Source of the DNA: Sternotherus odoratus
Taxonomy: Eukaryota; Chordata; Testudines; Kinosternidae
NCBI GenBank assembly: GCA_032164245.1
Contig: JAVMKO010000006.1
Location: 635,001 to 699,000, forward strand
Direction of reading: 5' to 3'
DNA length: 64,000 nt
Shown here: positions 45,688 to 57,062 of the stretch, piece by piece
How positions within the stretch are numbered: the stretch's first letter is position 1
Layout: every line of letters begins with the position of its first letter
Notes under the pieces: model-generated
The model's input: the letters and a program-made list of their open reading frames with translations, nothing else
The model's database searches: none
What the model was told of the DNA's origin: nothing
Made by a program: the position numbers and the translations under genes

Positions 45688-45912
45688 GAAGGTTTAGGTT
45701 GAATATTAGGAAAAACTTTTTTCACTAGGAGGGTGGTGAAGCACTAGAATGGGTTACCTAGGGAGGTGGTAGAATCACCTTCCTTAGAGGTTTTTAAGGT
45801 CAGGCTTGACAAAGCCCTGGCTGGAATGATTTAGTTGGGGATTGGTCCTGCTTTGAGCAGGGGGTTGGACTAGATACCTCCTGAGGTTCCTTACAACCCT
45901 AATATTCTATGA

Positions 45913-47959
45913 GATCAAGAGCAGTACTGTGCTGGGCTGCAGTGAGATGTAATATCAGGTCCCTGTTGGCACTTTCCTCCCTCAATAGTGTCATGCACAG
46001 GAATTTATACATTGTAACTCATTGTAAAATCACACCTCAGTACAAAGAAATCCCCCTCTTTTAGTTTCCTTATTTCATCTTGAGTCTAATTACACTGCAG
46101 CAAATCCACTCCTTCCTGATCTTCGTATTCTTCCTTTTTCTTGTTATGATTGTTGTTTCCTTTGAAAATCATGGAAATATTCCCCAGAATCACTCACCAT
46201 TCCCAAGGTGGCTTTTCTTTCATGCAGTGACTTGGCCAGAGTCTGTTTTCAGTTTCATCATGGCTAATCTGGAGTAAATCCATCCTCATACCATGGAAAC
46301 TACTCTAGGTTAATACGGGTAGATCTTAGAGTCTGTAGGAAGGCTCTGGGTGCTACTTCAATTTAGATTATTCTTTTGTTTTAAATATTTGATACTAAAA
46401 GATCTGTTCTAGGACTTATTTTGGGGAAGTTCTATGATAGTTCTACAGCAGGTCAGACTAGATCATCACAGTGGTCCCTTCTGGCATTGGAATCAATACA
46501 ACTATAATACCAGCAAATTAATACAACAACAAAGCCAGATTTAGGGAGTTTTAATTCCATCTCATAAAAATATAGTTATCCGCATTAGCAGTTAACTATC
46601 CAGCTTAGTCAGGATTATGGTGTTTGAGGAAAATCCTTTTGACCTTTCATTCTTCTGCCAATTGATTGCAGAATCCATGGAGGCTTTGAAGAGCAGAGGC
46701 CTTCGTCTTTAACCCACATCCCCACATGTCATTCTTGGACTATAAAGTGGGCTTCAGTTAGATTGTTAGAATATAAATACATTGTGTGGTTGCACTGAAA
46801 AATAAAAAGCAAACCTAGCGTTTAATTTTCGCTCTTGATATATCCCAGTTGTGTGTGCACTAGCTGCATGGTGTTTGGACATTACTGATACTTCTGCCAT
46901 TGCAAATCTTGAGGACCTGCAGAGAAGCCAGCGGTTTCTCCTGTGGTGTATCAGGCCTTAGCGTCACTTGATTGAATCGTAGGAAAGAGAACCAGCATCT
47001 TGCACTTCAGTGAATGTTCTCCCTCCTTTTCCTTATTGTGACTCAGGGTTGGAGCCAGCCCTTGCTGGCCATGGCTGCCAATCAGATCCCCCCCACACAC
47101 ACACACACACAGATTGATTAGTATGAACCCCAAAGACCAGTTCTGCTCTCCTTGCACACCTTATTGTCCCGTTTGCAGGGCTGACCTTAGGATTTATGGG
47201 ACCTGTTCTGACCCTTTCTGCAGCAGCCAGCTGTGGGAGCCTGCATGAAGGGTCAGAACAGGGATAGGAAGAGGTGGGAAGATGGACACTAAGACCCAGG
47301 GGTGCCCCAAATTTTCTGGTGTGCTACACAGCCGTCTATGCTGCATTTGCCAAGGGAGGGCACTGCCCATTTGGTTCCATGGGTGTCTTCAGTGCAGGAC
47401 AGCTGCATCACCAGGGACCAGAGTGGACAGTCAGACTGTCTGAAAACACTGTGCTTACCCCTGACTGTGCTTTCTACCTAATGGGAGGAGTTTCACAATC
47501 TTTCCTGTATCGCTTAACCTAATACATCTTCCCTAACTGTCTTTTTTGGACACATTCTTTTCCCACAGACTATGGGGCTCTAATAATTGCCACCAGCTGG
47601 TATGTGGCACACACATTTTTGGTTTCAACATGGCATGTAATTCATATTTTGATAGTTATAGAGACTGTGAAGATTACCCGTACAACAGAGATGGACGTAC
47701 ACAGGACAAGAATCTTCTTCTGAGCATTTCAGGCAGAGTATTTTAGAAATTAGCAAAGTGGAAAGGTGTTTGTTCTGATGTGATGTTCTGCCTCATCCTG
47801 GAATCTTAACATATCAGCTCTCCCCTTGGTTAAGAAAAGTAAATGATCTTTACATGTGACAATTCAAAACCACATACATAATATTGTATATAATACTGGC
47901 TAAACTTTATTCTTAGCTAGCTCCATATATTTTGAAGTAGCCAGGTGCAGCATCCCGTA
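45913..47959. other. Mostly unique sequence
   Basis: AT-rich, no gene recognised. It holds a CR1 tail at 46435-46495 and a CA tract at 47092-47112. 'cagggctgaccttaggattt' at 47177 resembles a hAT end but has no partner. Confidence 0.4.
46435..46495 (+). mobile_element. CR1 3' tail fragment
   Basis: 'caggtcagactagatcatca' and 'gtggtcccttctggcattgg' are the terminal CR1 sequence. About 60 bp remain. Confidence 0.7.
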
Positions 47960-49135
47960 TCTTTGTTTTTGGTAAGTTTTGCGTTCTTCAGCACAACTAC
48001 AAATGGCATTTTTTTAACCAATATGGCTTCCTTCTCACTTGTGGGATTCTGGCTTTTGGAGCATGTAATAAAACAATTCTCAATTATCACTCAAACATTT
48101 CTGATTAAATTCTTCCTCCCTGCTGATTTGGGTCATTCTTGCTTTCAGGTTTCTGAAACCGGCCCTTTGACAGCACCCACTATATCTATTATTTGCCTGG
48201 ACTGTACTCTGGTTGCACATTCTAAATGTCACCTAAGCTACCATTAATTTTTAGTCCTGTGATTAGTGCCTCTAATATAGAATTTCCCTGCATCAGGTGC
48301 AACACTTTTTGAGTTAGCAGATTGTCATGTACAATACACAGAAATCCCAAGGATGTTTTAGTACTGGCAGTATGAGACCTCCGGCAGGTGTCACTCAGAT
48401 TGAAATCCCTCATGATCACGCAGCTATTTTGCCTACACATTATATAATTGTATGCCTGTCACAGACACCAGCAATTATCTAGCTTTACTTTACCTGGGGC
48501 TCTGAGTCAGAAGCGCTGGAGATCATCTTCTGAGTTATCGGTGACTCAGAAGAAACAGGAAATGCCATTTTTGACAGTGCCCCACCCCCGCCCCTTTTGC
48601 CCACTCCATCCTTCCTAAATAGATTAGAACCATTGATTTGTAACATTTCAATTGTGTGAATCATCCCACCAGATGTCAGTACTACCAGCTGGATTGAATT
48701 TATGCTCATAAATATTTCCAATTCTTCTTCTCTGTCACCCAGACTCCGAGTATTGGTGTAGAGACAATTCAATATTTTTTTCTCCTCTCCTTTGGTTCTT
48801 TGATTTTGTTCTCGTTTTACTGCACCCGCTTTTGCTATTTTTCCTGACTATTCTACTAGCCTGTTCCCATGGATGTTGGTTCCCCTTCTGCTGAGGTGGA
48901 GGCCATCCAAACTATCCAGCCCCCACTCCCCGGAGAAGGTGGACTAGTGTTCCACAAAACCCAAATCTTGCACCACTTACCTGGCCAGTGGTTCACTTCA
49001 TCTTTTGTCTTCCTTTGCTCGTGGGACAGGAAGGATCTCAGAGAAAATCGGCTGGCCATTCTTCTCCAGCACACTTCCCAGTTCCCTGAACATCACCAAT
49101 GGTTTCTTGGCTGTTAATTTCAGAAGCCTCTCCAA
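47960..49135 (-). pseudogene. CR1/L3-like LINE, ORF1 end and endonuclease, copy 1
   Basis: Antisense. From right to left: an ORF1 end with DGLHLSRRGTN (48874-48907), the same D-x-x-H esterase block as the CR1 at 42869 but a different protein context; then the endonuclease start LYTNTRSLGDREEELEIF (48772-48710) and LFRKDGVGKRGGG; then VIMRDFNLSD (GDFN motif with Gly to Arg) near 48410; then the linker down to 47960. It aligns with 54045-54735 of copy 2 but lies in a much older, stop-rich state. The RT part is absent. Confidence 0.78.
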
Positions 49136-49223
49136 TTTTAGAATGATGTCTCATTTCTAGGTTTGTAATTTACCAGGCTGGAGAACAGCTTGCAGCAATT
49201 TCAATCCATTCCAAAGTATGAGC

Positions 49224-49694
49224 TCAATTTTGCTCATATTTATATCCCACTTGTCTATAAGAAAGAGAAAATTCCATAAATTTCACTGTATTATTCCATG
49301 CCTTACCTGGTTTCATACCTGTCTTTTGGGAACAACGCATGCTAGCATATTGCCCCAGCCATACACAATAGCATTCAGGATGGCGGTGTACTATAGAGAC
49401 TTCTATGCTAACCGTACCAACAGACAGTTCATATTTGGCAAACCTTACCAGAACATACATCTTGTGTGACATATTCTGTTGCTTCTGAATGGAGGTTAGG
49501 TACGGTTGAACTAGTACTAATTTTCCACGGTGAATCTTAGCATGCATGCCAGGTATTCTGGGAATACAGTACATAGTTACACAGTCCAGCGGAAGTACAA
49601 AGCATTCTGGTTCATGCCTGACATTGGCTAACGGGGTGGGGACCTTTTCACTGACTAGAACAGTGGACTGGAGTTTGTGCCTCCTTGGGTCCAT
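49224..49694 (-). CDS. Unassigned 156-codon open frame
   Basis: A minus-strand frame from ATG 49694 to a stop at 49224, open for about 17 more codons upstream of the ATG. It is not Gly/Pro-rich like the chance frames in GC-rich parts. It reads MDPRRHKLQSTVLVSEKVPT at the start and has a Cys- and Met-containing middle and a Lys/Asn/Tyr-rich end. No domain recognised. It lies upstream, in the minus sense, of the LINE ORF1 remnant at 48874-49135, so it could be the N-terminal part of that ORF1, an old transposon protein, or chance. No promoter or splice evidence. Confidence 0.25.
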   Translation of the reverse strand: MDPRRHKLQSTVLVSEKVPTPLANVRHEPECFVLPLDCVTMYCIPRIPGMHAKIHRGKLVLVQPYLTSIQKQQNMSHKMYVLVRFAKYELSVGTVSIEVSIVHRHPECYCVWLGQYASMRCSQKTGMKPGKAWNNTVKFMEFSLSYRQVGYKYEQN

Positions 49695-49745
49695 CCTAGC
49701 TACACCCTTCGGCTGTTGGGTGTTCTCTCTGTGCCAGGTGGATTA

Positions 49746-52374
49746 AAGTCCGCAAAGGGGAAAGGAATCCCGGTTGTCATTGGCATTCCCACATTCACAC
49801 CATGAATAAGAACTGAACCTCCCACCTCCCTGACCCCTCAGCCCTTAAAAACCATGCAAGAAACAAGTTGTGCACTAGGTGCGGGTGATTCATTCCAACA
49901 GCAGAGGACAAGACAAGGATGAAGTGAGAGCTGAGAATTACATCATTAATATTTACCAACAAGCATTTCCAAGAGTATATTTGGTTTACTTGAGATAAGG
50001 AAGGTTGTATTAACTGAAAATTGCAAACCTTTTTCTGCTGCCAAATTGAGGAAGTATGGAACATGCCTCAAACACCTCTGGCACTTAATTTCATTACCGT
50101 GTTAGTTACCAATGAAAGAGTAAAATGAATCCCATGTTAAGGATTGGATTTGATTTGGATGGAGTGAATGTAGCTGACGAGGCTGTAGTACGTCATTCAG
50201 ACTTGGGCACCCAGTAAGAGGAAATCAAATAATCTTCAAGTGTCTATAGTGACACAGGATTTGAACTGGCTCAGTAGGGCTGTTCACTGCTGATTGTGGT
50301 GTGCCTTAGATTTCAATGAGACACTATTCTTGTGTTCAGGACCATGACAATGAAGAATTTTGAAGCTGCACTTCAGGGCCTATAACATCAGTTAATAGAA
50401 TGTCTTTCTCAGTCCAGGAATTTCATTCCTATTCTGTCATTTCCCCCCTTAATTATGCAGTAGACTTTTGAGGCAGACTGTAACTTGGGGCACGCACCGA
50501 GTCACTAATGCATGCGGAAATCTGTATACAGGAGATTCAGTTTAGCGATCGGCTGTTCTCTCCTCCTTAAACTGTTCCAGCTGAATAACTGTCAGGAATA
50601 AATTAGGATGAGATTTTTCTACATCTGCACAGTGCTGAGCAGAGAGTAGGAGCAAATGAAAAGGCTGCATGCTAGCCCACGCCAGCTGCATGCAGAGGTT
50701 GTGCACCTTTCTACATGACCTAGATCTCTGCCAGCCTCAGGAAATGTGCCGCTAACGAGAAGTCTGCGTGCCTGAGCATCTGGAGCATCTGGACGCTTGT
50801 GAGTCCATGGGACAGGCAGCCATTTCTGCTGCCAGTGCACTGCCGGTTCAAACCGGCGCAGAGGTTTTGCACAAGGAATAAGCTTGGGCCGTAGTGAACG
50901 GATCCCCTCTGTCACCAACCTCGCCCTCTGGGGGTGGATTTCTCAGGGCGGTTGCAAGAAGCCGTCTGTGTTTTGCCTCCGACTGAGAGACGACGTCCTG
51001 CTTGTGCAGTGAGTGACAGGGGATCAGTAATAACCAGTCACTTCCCAGGCCCCACAGCAGTGTTTGGGGAAGGGGGGTTAACAATGGACTCAGTTGATTT
51101 GGGGTTTCAGTCTTTGGGGAGAACTTGACTGTGAGCAAAGTCTCTGCGTAGCTGGATGCCTGCCAGGGAAGGAGGCCAGTGGTCAAAGGAGTCCTGAAGA
51201 GGGCAGTGGGTCTGTCTGTGTGGAACCTCCCCCACCCCACACACCTATTCAGGGACAGCGCCCCCTCTAAAGGTCAGTCAAGGTCCTGCGCTCAGGAGGG
51301 GACAGCCCAGAGCAGGAAGCGGCCAGGGGCTGCAGGGTGCCCAGGCTGAGCGGTCCAGGGGGGAAGGGGAGGTTGCTCCCCCCACGCTTTGCTCTGCTGT
51401 GTGGGAAGCCCCAGCAGAGGCCCTGGGGGCTGCGGCCGAGCTCTCCCCCCTCAGAGGGAGGCCGACTGTTGAGAAGAGACGGGAGAAACGGAGGGGAACG
51501 TGCACCCTTCTATTACAGACAGGGTCCAGACGGTCCAGAAATGGCAGCCTTGAAAGATTTTACCCTGGCCCATAGTCACCCCTGAAGACAGTTACCCTGG
51601 AGCTGAACTTGTCCTGGGCTGTTAAGTTAAAACCCTCAAACCAAAGGCAATAAAGACAGTCCGCTGGTAGAAAAATAAATAACAACAAAGTTGTAAACAC
51701 CTAGGAAAGGGGACAGAAGATGGGGAAATGAAAGCAGATATCAAAAAAGTCATGTGAAAAGATTAATTAAAATATGAATAATGCAGGGTCTCAATTACTC
51801 ATTAATAAGTAATGAGACCGTTAATGACCGAATACAGTGAACAGGAGTCTGCAGTTGTGGCCTCAGCGGGAAAAACTGAGGCTTCGAGTTTCTGCAGAGG
51901 GAAGTCTTGGTGCACCGGAGAAAGCAGTGAGGTGAGGGGGCTCAGAGGGGAACCACGAGTGTTCAGAGGTAAAGGACTGTGTTCCCTCCAGAACACATAC
52001 CCCTGTGGAGAGACTTCAAGGGATGAACAGGGAAGTGCAACCAGTAATTGAAGACAAGCAGTAGGTGTGTGCAAGGGACAAAACACCAGGTGCTCCAGCA
52101 GAGGGAAGCTCAGAGGAGGATCAAAGTGAAAAGCAGAGATCGAAATAAAGACAAAATTACATTTTCCAAAGGCCTTAGAGACCAATGGCCCTTGCGGGGT
52201 AGGCTTGTCATGCTGCTCACAAGCGACGTCTCCCCGCTCCAGGAGCACCCTGCCTTTGGGCTCAGAGGGCAAAGACAGCAGGAGACAGAAAGGCCCGTTC
52301 AGCATTAGCACTGAGGTATCTGGAGAAGGGGGCTGGCCGAGCAAGGGCTGAATATTCAGCCATAGGATCATGTT
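49746..52374. other. Mostly unique sequence, no gene recognised
   Basis: Several frames of 60-190 codons overlap on both strands (for example minus 51802-52371) without family resemblance. Composition shifts from AT-rich (49750-50600) to GC-rich (50900-51550). Confidence 0.4.
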
Positions 52375-54735
52375 ACACCTCTCTCATTGTTCAATATGTG
52401 TTCCCGATGTCCTATAATCAAGACACCCTTTAATCTTCTCTTTGTTAGGCTAAATAGATTGAGCTGTTTGAGTCTCTCACTACAAAACGTTTTCTAATCC
52501 TCTAATCCATCTCATGGCTCTTCTCGGAACCATCCCCACATCTCCAATTGATCAACATCCTTCTGGAATTATGGGCATCGGAACAGGACACAGGATTGCA
52601 ACAGCAGTTGTACCAGTGCTAAGTGGAGAGGTAAAATCACCTACTCAATATTCCTCTTTATCCATCCCAGGATCACATTAGCATCACATTGGGAGCTCAT
52701 GTTCAGCTGATTCTACTACACCCTGCTTCCCCAGACCGAGTCCCTTGTTTCAAAAGTATGGCCTACAGTTTGTATTCCTAGATTCATATACTTACATTTA
52801 GCCATATTAAAACACACGCAGTTGGTTTGCATCCAGTTTACCAAGCGATCCACCTCACCGTGAAGCAGTGACTGACCACTGAAGTGGTCCTCTTCATTAG
52901 TTACCACTCCCCAATCTTTGTGTCATATGCAAACTTTCTCAATGAGGATTTCATGTTTTCTTCTAGATCACTGATAAGAATGTTATATAGTGCAGGGCCA
53001 AGAACAGTCCCTGTGGGATCTACACATCCGCTGGTTGATTACCCACTTACAGTTTCATTTTGAGACCAGTCATATAACCAGGTTTTATCCCTTTTCTGTG
53101 TGACATGTTAATTTTATACTGATCTAGTTTTTTATGTTATGCGGTACCAAGTCCAATGCCTTAGAGAAGTCTCAGTCTATTCGATCAGCACTATTATCTT
53201 TATCAACCAAACTTATCATCTTAAAAAAATATAATCTGTTTGACAGGATGCATTTCCAACTCATGCTGATTGGCATTAATTGTATTATCCTCTTTTAGTT
53301 CTTTATTTACTGAGTCCCGTCTCAGCTGTTCCATTATCTTTCTGGAATCAGTGTTAGGCTGATATTCACCCTTTATACAAATTGACCCAACATTCACTTT
53401 CTTCCAGACAATTGGAACGTCTCTAGTGCTCAAAGACTCTTAGAAAATCAACATTAAAACAGTCCAGCGAGTTCCTCATCCAGCTCTTTGAAATATCTTG
53501 GATGCAAATTTTTGAGATTGACTGATTTAAAAATGTTTGACTTTAGTAGCTTCTGTTTACCATCCTCCTGCGATACGAATGGAATGGGAAGTGTCTTGCG
53601 ATAATGTGATGAGATTGTATCATCTGGGTTTTCCCCCAGATACAGAAGAGAATTTTTTTTTGAGCACTGCCTTTTCTGCATTATTATTGATAATTCCACC
53701 ATTTTGTTCTTGTAATGGATCAATAGCATTGTCAGGATTCATTTTGTTCCTAACGTATTTTTTAAAAAATCCTTTGCATTGTCCTTAACTCTGCTGGCCT
53801 CAGATTTTTCCCTGTTTTCCTTTGTTCCCTTATTAATTTTCTACAGTTCCTAACTTCTGATTTCTATTCATTATATAAACTTCACCCTTCTTCCATTGGT
53901 TATTTTTTAAATATATTTTATAGCTACCTTCACTTCCCTTCTAAACCAGGCTGTTTTTTAACCAACACAACTTTCTGCAGCTATTAGAGGATTGGGGGCA
54001 TCTGATAAGGTGTTCTTAAATGGTTTCCAATTAGTACTCAAATTTTAAATGATAAAATTCTTCCTCCCAGCTGATTTGGCTCATAATTATTTTCAGTTTT
54101 CTAAAAATGGCCCTGTTAAAGCACCAAGTGTGTGTGTGTATATATATATATATCACTAGTCTGTACTTTATTCTGCTTGTGTGTTATGAATGTGATCCAG
54201 TTATGTTCACTTGTACTTAAGCTGCCATTAATGTTTAGTTTTATGATCAGTTCCTCTTTACCTGTTAAGGGAAAAGGTCTAATAAAGAATTCCCCGACAC
54301 TTTCTGAGTTAGGAAATTGTCATCAATAATGTTTAGAAATGCGAAGGCTGTTTCGGTACTGGCAGCATGAGATCTCTAGTACGTGTCCCTCAGGCTGAAG
54401 TCCCCGTGACCACACAGTTTTTGTTCCTATTCATTGTAGATAGGTGTGTAAGGAGCAGGACATCCTCTTCCCTGAGTGTAATCTGGTGGTCTGAAAGGGA
54501 CATCAACTACTTCCCCACCTTGTGCTTTATTTGTAAGGACATTGAGCTGTGAGAATTCAAGATGATTTTCTCCCAAGTTAGTGGTGAGTTGGAAACAGGC
54601 GATGCCACTTGCCAGAGCGCTTCTCCCCTTTTCCCTAACCATTGATTGTAACATTCCAGTTGTGTGAATCACCCCACCAGCTCTCAGTAAGATTTACCAG
54701 ATTGAATGTATGCTCATCAATGAGCAATTCCAGTA
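52375..54735 (-). pseudogene. CR1/L3-like LINE, near-complete ORF2, copy 2
   Basis: Antisense. Order on the minus strand: endonuclease (54735 to about 54050, with GDF-type motif near 54391-54402), linker, RT start, a decayed motif A/B region (53500-53000), motif C at 52917-52938 reading KFAYDTK, so the first catalytic Asp of FADD is Tyr, then the segment DRLVNWMQTNCVCFNMAKCK (about 52850-52790), thumb, and a 3' end near 52375. Stops and frameshifts throughout. It is of a different lineage from the CR1 at 42695 and clearly much older. The microsatellite at 54128-54155 interrupts it. Confidence 0.82.
54128..54155. repeat. (TG)n(TA)n microsatellite
   Basis: TG x 6 followed by TA x 8, inside the LINE. 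Confidence 0.88.
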
Positions 54736-54789
54736 ACATCAAAGTTCTTGGTTCAGGCTTGTAGCAGTGATGGAATAAACTGCAGGTTC

Positions 54790-54912
54790 AAATCAAATGG
54801 GGGTGGCACAATTTGGCCAGCCTTTATTTCTGCTTCAGCAGCTTGGGTGGGGTTTTTTATTGTTTGTTTTTTGTTTTTGCTTGGGGCTGCAAAAAAGGTA
54901 GAGCCGGCCCTG
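54790..54912. mobile_element. hAT-like MITE right end
   Basis: Ends 'gcttggggctgcaaaa...gtagagccggccctg', the same right terminus as the element at 31344-32460 ('gcttgggacggcaaca...ctacagccggccttg'). The left half is missing, so it is truncated. Confidence 0.7.
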
Positions 54913-54954
54913 GCATGACCCCAGGAGCCAACATTTGAAATCCAGGGGTAGAGA

Positions 54955-55143
54955 GCCAATACTTATAACTTTAAATACAAAAATAATACCTGCATACAAA
55001 TAGCCTAGTCATAACCAGCAAATTATAACCTCCTCATAGGCACCTTACGTGACCACCTTTGTACATGATTTGGTGCAACTATATCACCTTGGTTGCAATA
55101 ATGATCTATATGGTCACAGCTCGTGTCAGTAATATCACACCGA
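54955..55143 (-). mobile_element. LTR-A fragment (5' part)
   Basis: The reverse complement begins GTGTGATATTACTGAC and follows LTR-A ('atagatcattattgcaacca', 'tgctggttatgac'). About 190 bp, truncated where the family would continue. Confidence 0.72.
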
Positions 55144-55189
55144 CGTACTGTGGGACGGGTGTTTTGCTCATGGTTTTATAGTTTTGAAT

Positions 55190-55440
55190 CCTGCTTGTGG
55201 CGTTTTCCCAAATTAAGGCTGAGTGACTTCCCTCCTGTATTAAAAGTTTCTCTTCTACACTCAGACTGTGCTTGCGAGAGGGGGAGTATTGCCTCTTAGA
55301 TATGCTCAGGGGTGGTGTGTAATTTTTCCAGACTACTGCTGGGGGCTCAAACTGGTTCTGTATTGTATTGTTAAGATGAACCCCTGGGGATTAAACCCAG
55401 ACCTTGTTGCTGTCGATTCCATCTGACAGAAGGTTTACGG
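55190..55440 (+). mobile_element. LTR-E fragment, second copy (tentative)
   Basis: Shares with 31060-31215 the blocks 'tgcttgcgagagggggag', 'gctcaggggtgg', 'tttttccaga' and 'gggggctcaaac'. It abuts the LTR-A fragment. The family is not named. Confidence 0.5.
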
Positions 55441-55544
55441 ATACAGCTTGGACTGTGAGTTAGAACTGCGTGAATGTTGCAAAACTTATTCTTCAGATAT
55501 CCATTGAGGAATTCACTCCAGCTGCGTGTGCACTTCGTTCTGTA

Positions 55545-55615
55545 TTCACCCTGGGCCCAGTCCAGAGTTTACTGAAGTCAAAGGCAAGACTCCCACTGTG
55601 AAGATCAGACCCCTT
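55545..55615. repeat. Short interspersed repeat motif (tentative)
   Basis: 'tttactgaagtcaaaggcaa' resembles 22035-22054. See the entry at 22019. Confidence 0.3.
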
Positions 55616-56354
55616 GTGAGTAAACACAGGACTGAGTTTTGCCAGCATGAACACCTGCAGAAATGCTAAGTCTGGAAGCTGGTCTCCCTGCAAAAAGTGA
55701 ATTTTCTATTTGCGTTCAGTGAGATTCATAGCAGAAAGCTCATAAGCTGTCCCCTATGGGGTATCCTAGGAAAGGTTTAATGCATGTGTAAGAGGAAAGA
55801 GCAGAACAGAACCCAGTGGGACAGTTTCAAAAAGCACTTTTTGGGAGGTAAATCATTCTGGTTTCTCATCTCCTGCAGGCAATTTTGTCATCGGGCTGGC
55901 AATGCAAATCATAACTGGAATATAATGTTGCCTGGAGGACCTAGGTTTAGGTGCAATAGAACATCAGGAGACAGACTGATGTGCCTGGAAATGACTTTGG
56001 TTTGCATTGCAAAGTAATATTGCCCCTCCCTAGCTGTTGTGGTCTCCTGGGTTGTAAAGCATTCTCCCCTCCTCTTGTCCAGTGACAAAGGACACTGTGA
56101 TAAACCTGCCGGAGCAATGCCTACAATCAGGATCAACATCTATCAGAATACTGCAAGACTTGTTGCAAGCCATGCTTCTCTGCAGCTAACTAATGAAGCT
56201 ATTATACGATCCGCAGTTATAGTGTACCTGAAAATCACTGCTCGGGCTGGCATTTATCCCAAAAGGGAAAAGTTTGGTCACATCTATTCTGTTTAATGAG
56301 GTGTGAGGTGTGTACTAACGATTCTTATGACTTGGCAGGGAATAACCTTCTTTC
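55616..56354. other. Unique sequence, possible conserved non-coding DNA
   Basis: No repeat recognised. 55860-56010 has mixed motifs and no ORF. Nothing can be said of its function from the sequence alone. Confidence 0.3.
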
Positions 56355-57062
56355 AGGGCTTGGCTACATTTGCAGCTGTAGAGCACTTTGGGTTAAACCA
56401 GCCTTCGGAGAGCGCACTAGGGAAAGCGCTCCAGTCTGTCCACACTGACAGCTGCAAGCGCACTGGCATGGCCACATTTGCAGCACTTGCAGAGGCATTG
56501 GGAGTGGTGCATTATGGGAGCTATCCCAGCGTTCAAGTGGCTGCAACATGCTTTTCAAATGAGGGGTCGGGGTGGAGTGTGTTCTGTGTCTGTGGGGGGA
56601 GAGAGAGTGGGTTTTTGGAGTGCTGAGAGTGTGTCAGCATGCTGTCTTGGAAGTTCAGACCCCCCTAGCGCCCTGCCTCTCACTCCCTCACTCAGTAAAT
56701 ATTTTCTTGGTTTGCTTTGCCCCATAGCAGATAAGCAGCCGCTGTCTGAAACGGAGCTCTGAAAAGGCACTCCTGCAGCAATTTCACAACAGAGGGAAGA
56801 GAGGCCACTTGACTTAAGGGGATTATGGGGCGTTTCCGGAGATCAGTCAGAGTGCAGTAACATAACTCCTCCTCCACACTGACGCTGAAGCGTCTCACCC
56901 AATACACAACAGCTGTTAATCCTCTCGGGGAGGTGGAGTACCAGGAGTGCTCCAGCCAGGGAGTCAGAGAGCTGTACATGCCCTGCCAGTGTGGATGGGG
57001 AGTAAGGTAGAACGCTCTGGGAGGTTTTATTACGGTATAAAGTGCCGGTGTAGCCAAGCCCT
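56355..57062. mobile_element. Harbinger-type MITE
   Basis: The ends AGGGCTTGGCTACA (56355-56368) and TGTAGCCAAGCCCT (57049-57062) are a perfect 14-bp inverted repeat. 'gctatcccagcgttcaagtg' inside is comparable to 'gctgggatagctgcccataa' in the element at 13286. The flanking 3-bp duplication is not exact (TCA / TCT when the ends are taken one base in). 708 bp, no transposase. Confidence 0.82.

Larger units (their letters stand above)
42695..45912 (+). mobile_element. CR1 LINE, best copy in the window (5'-truncated)
   Basis: Runs from the end of ORF1 through a complete ORF2 (endonuclease, linker, RT) to the 3' end, which closes with one ATTCTATGA unit typical of CR1 tails. About 3.2 kb. From about 43320 to 45687 a single reading frame is broken by only three in-frame stops, so this is the youngest element here. 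CR1 elements insert by target-primed reverse transcription and usually make no clear target duplication; none was seen. Confidence 0.95.

Noticed and set aside
47177..47215. Left end of a hAT transposon (CAGGGCTGACC...)
   Set aside because: No matching right end or 8-bp duplication was found.
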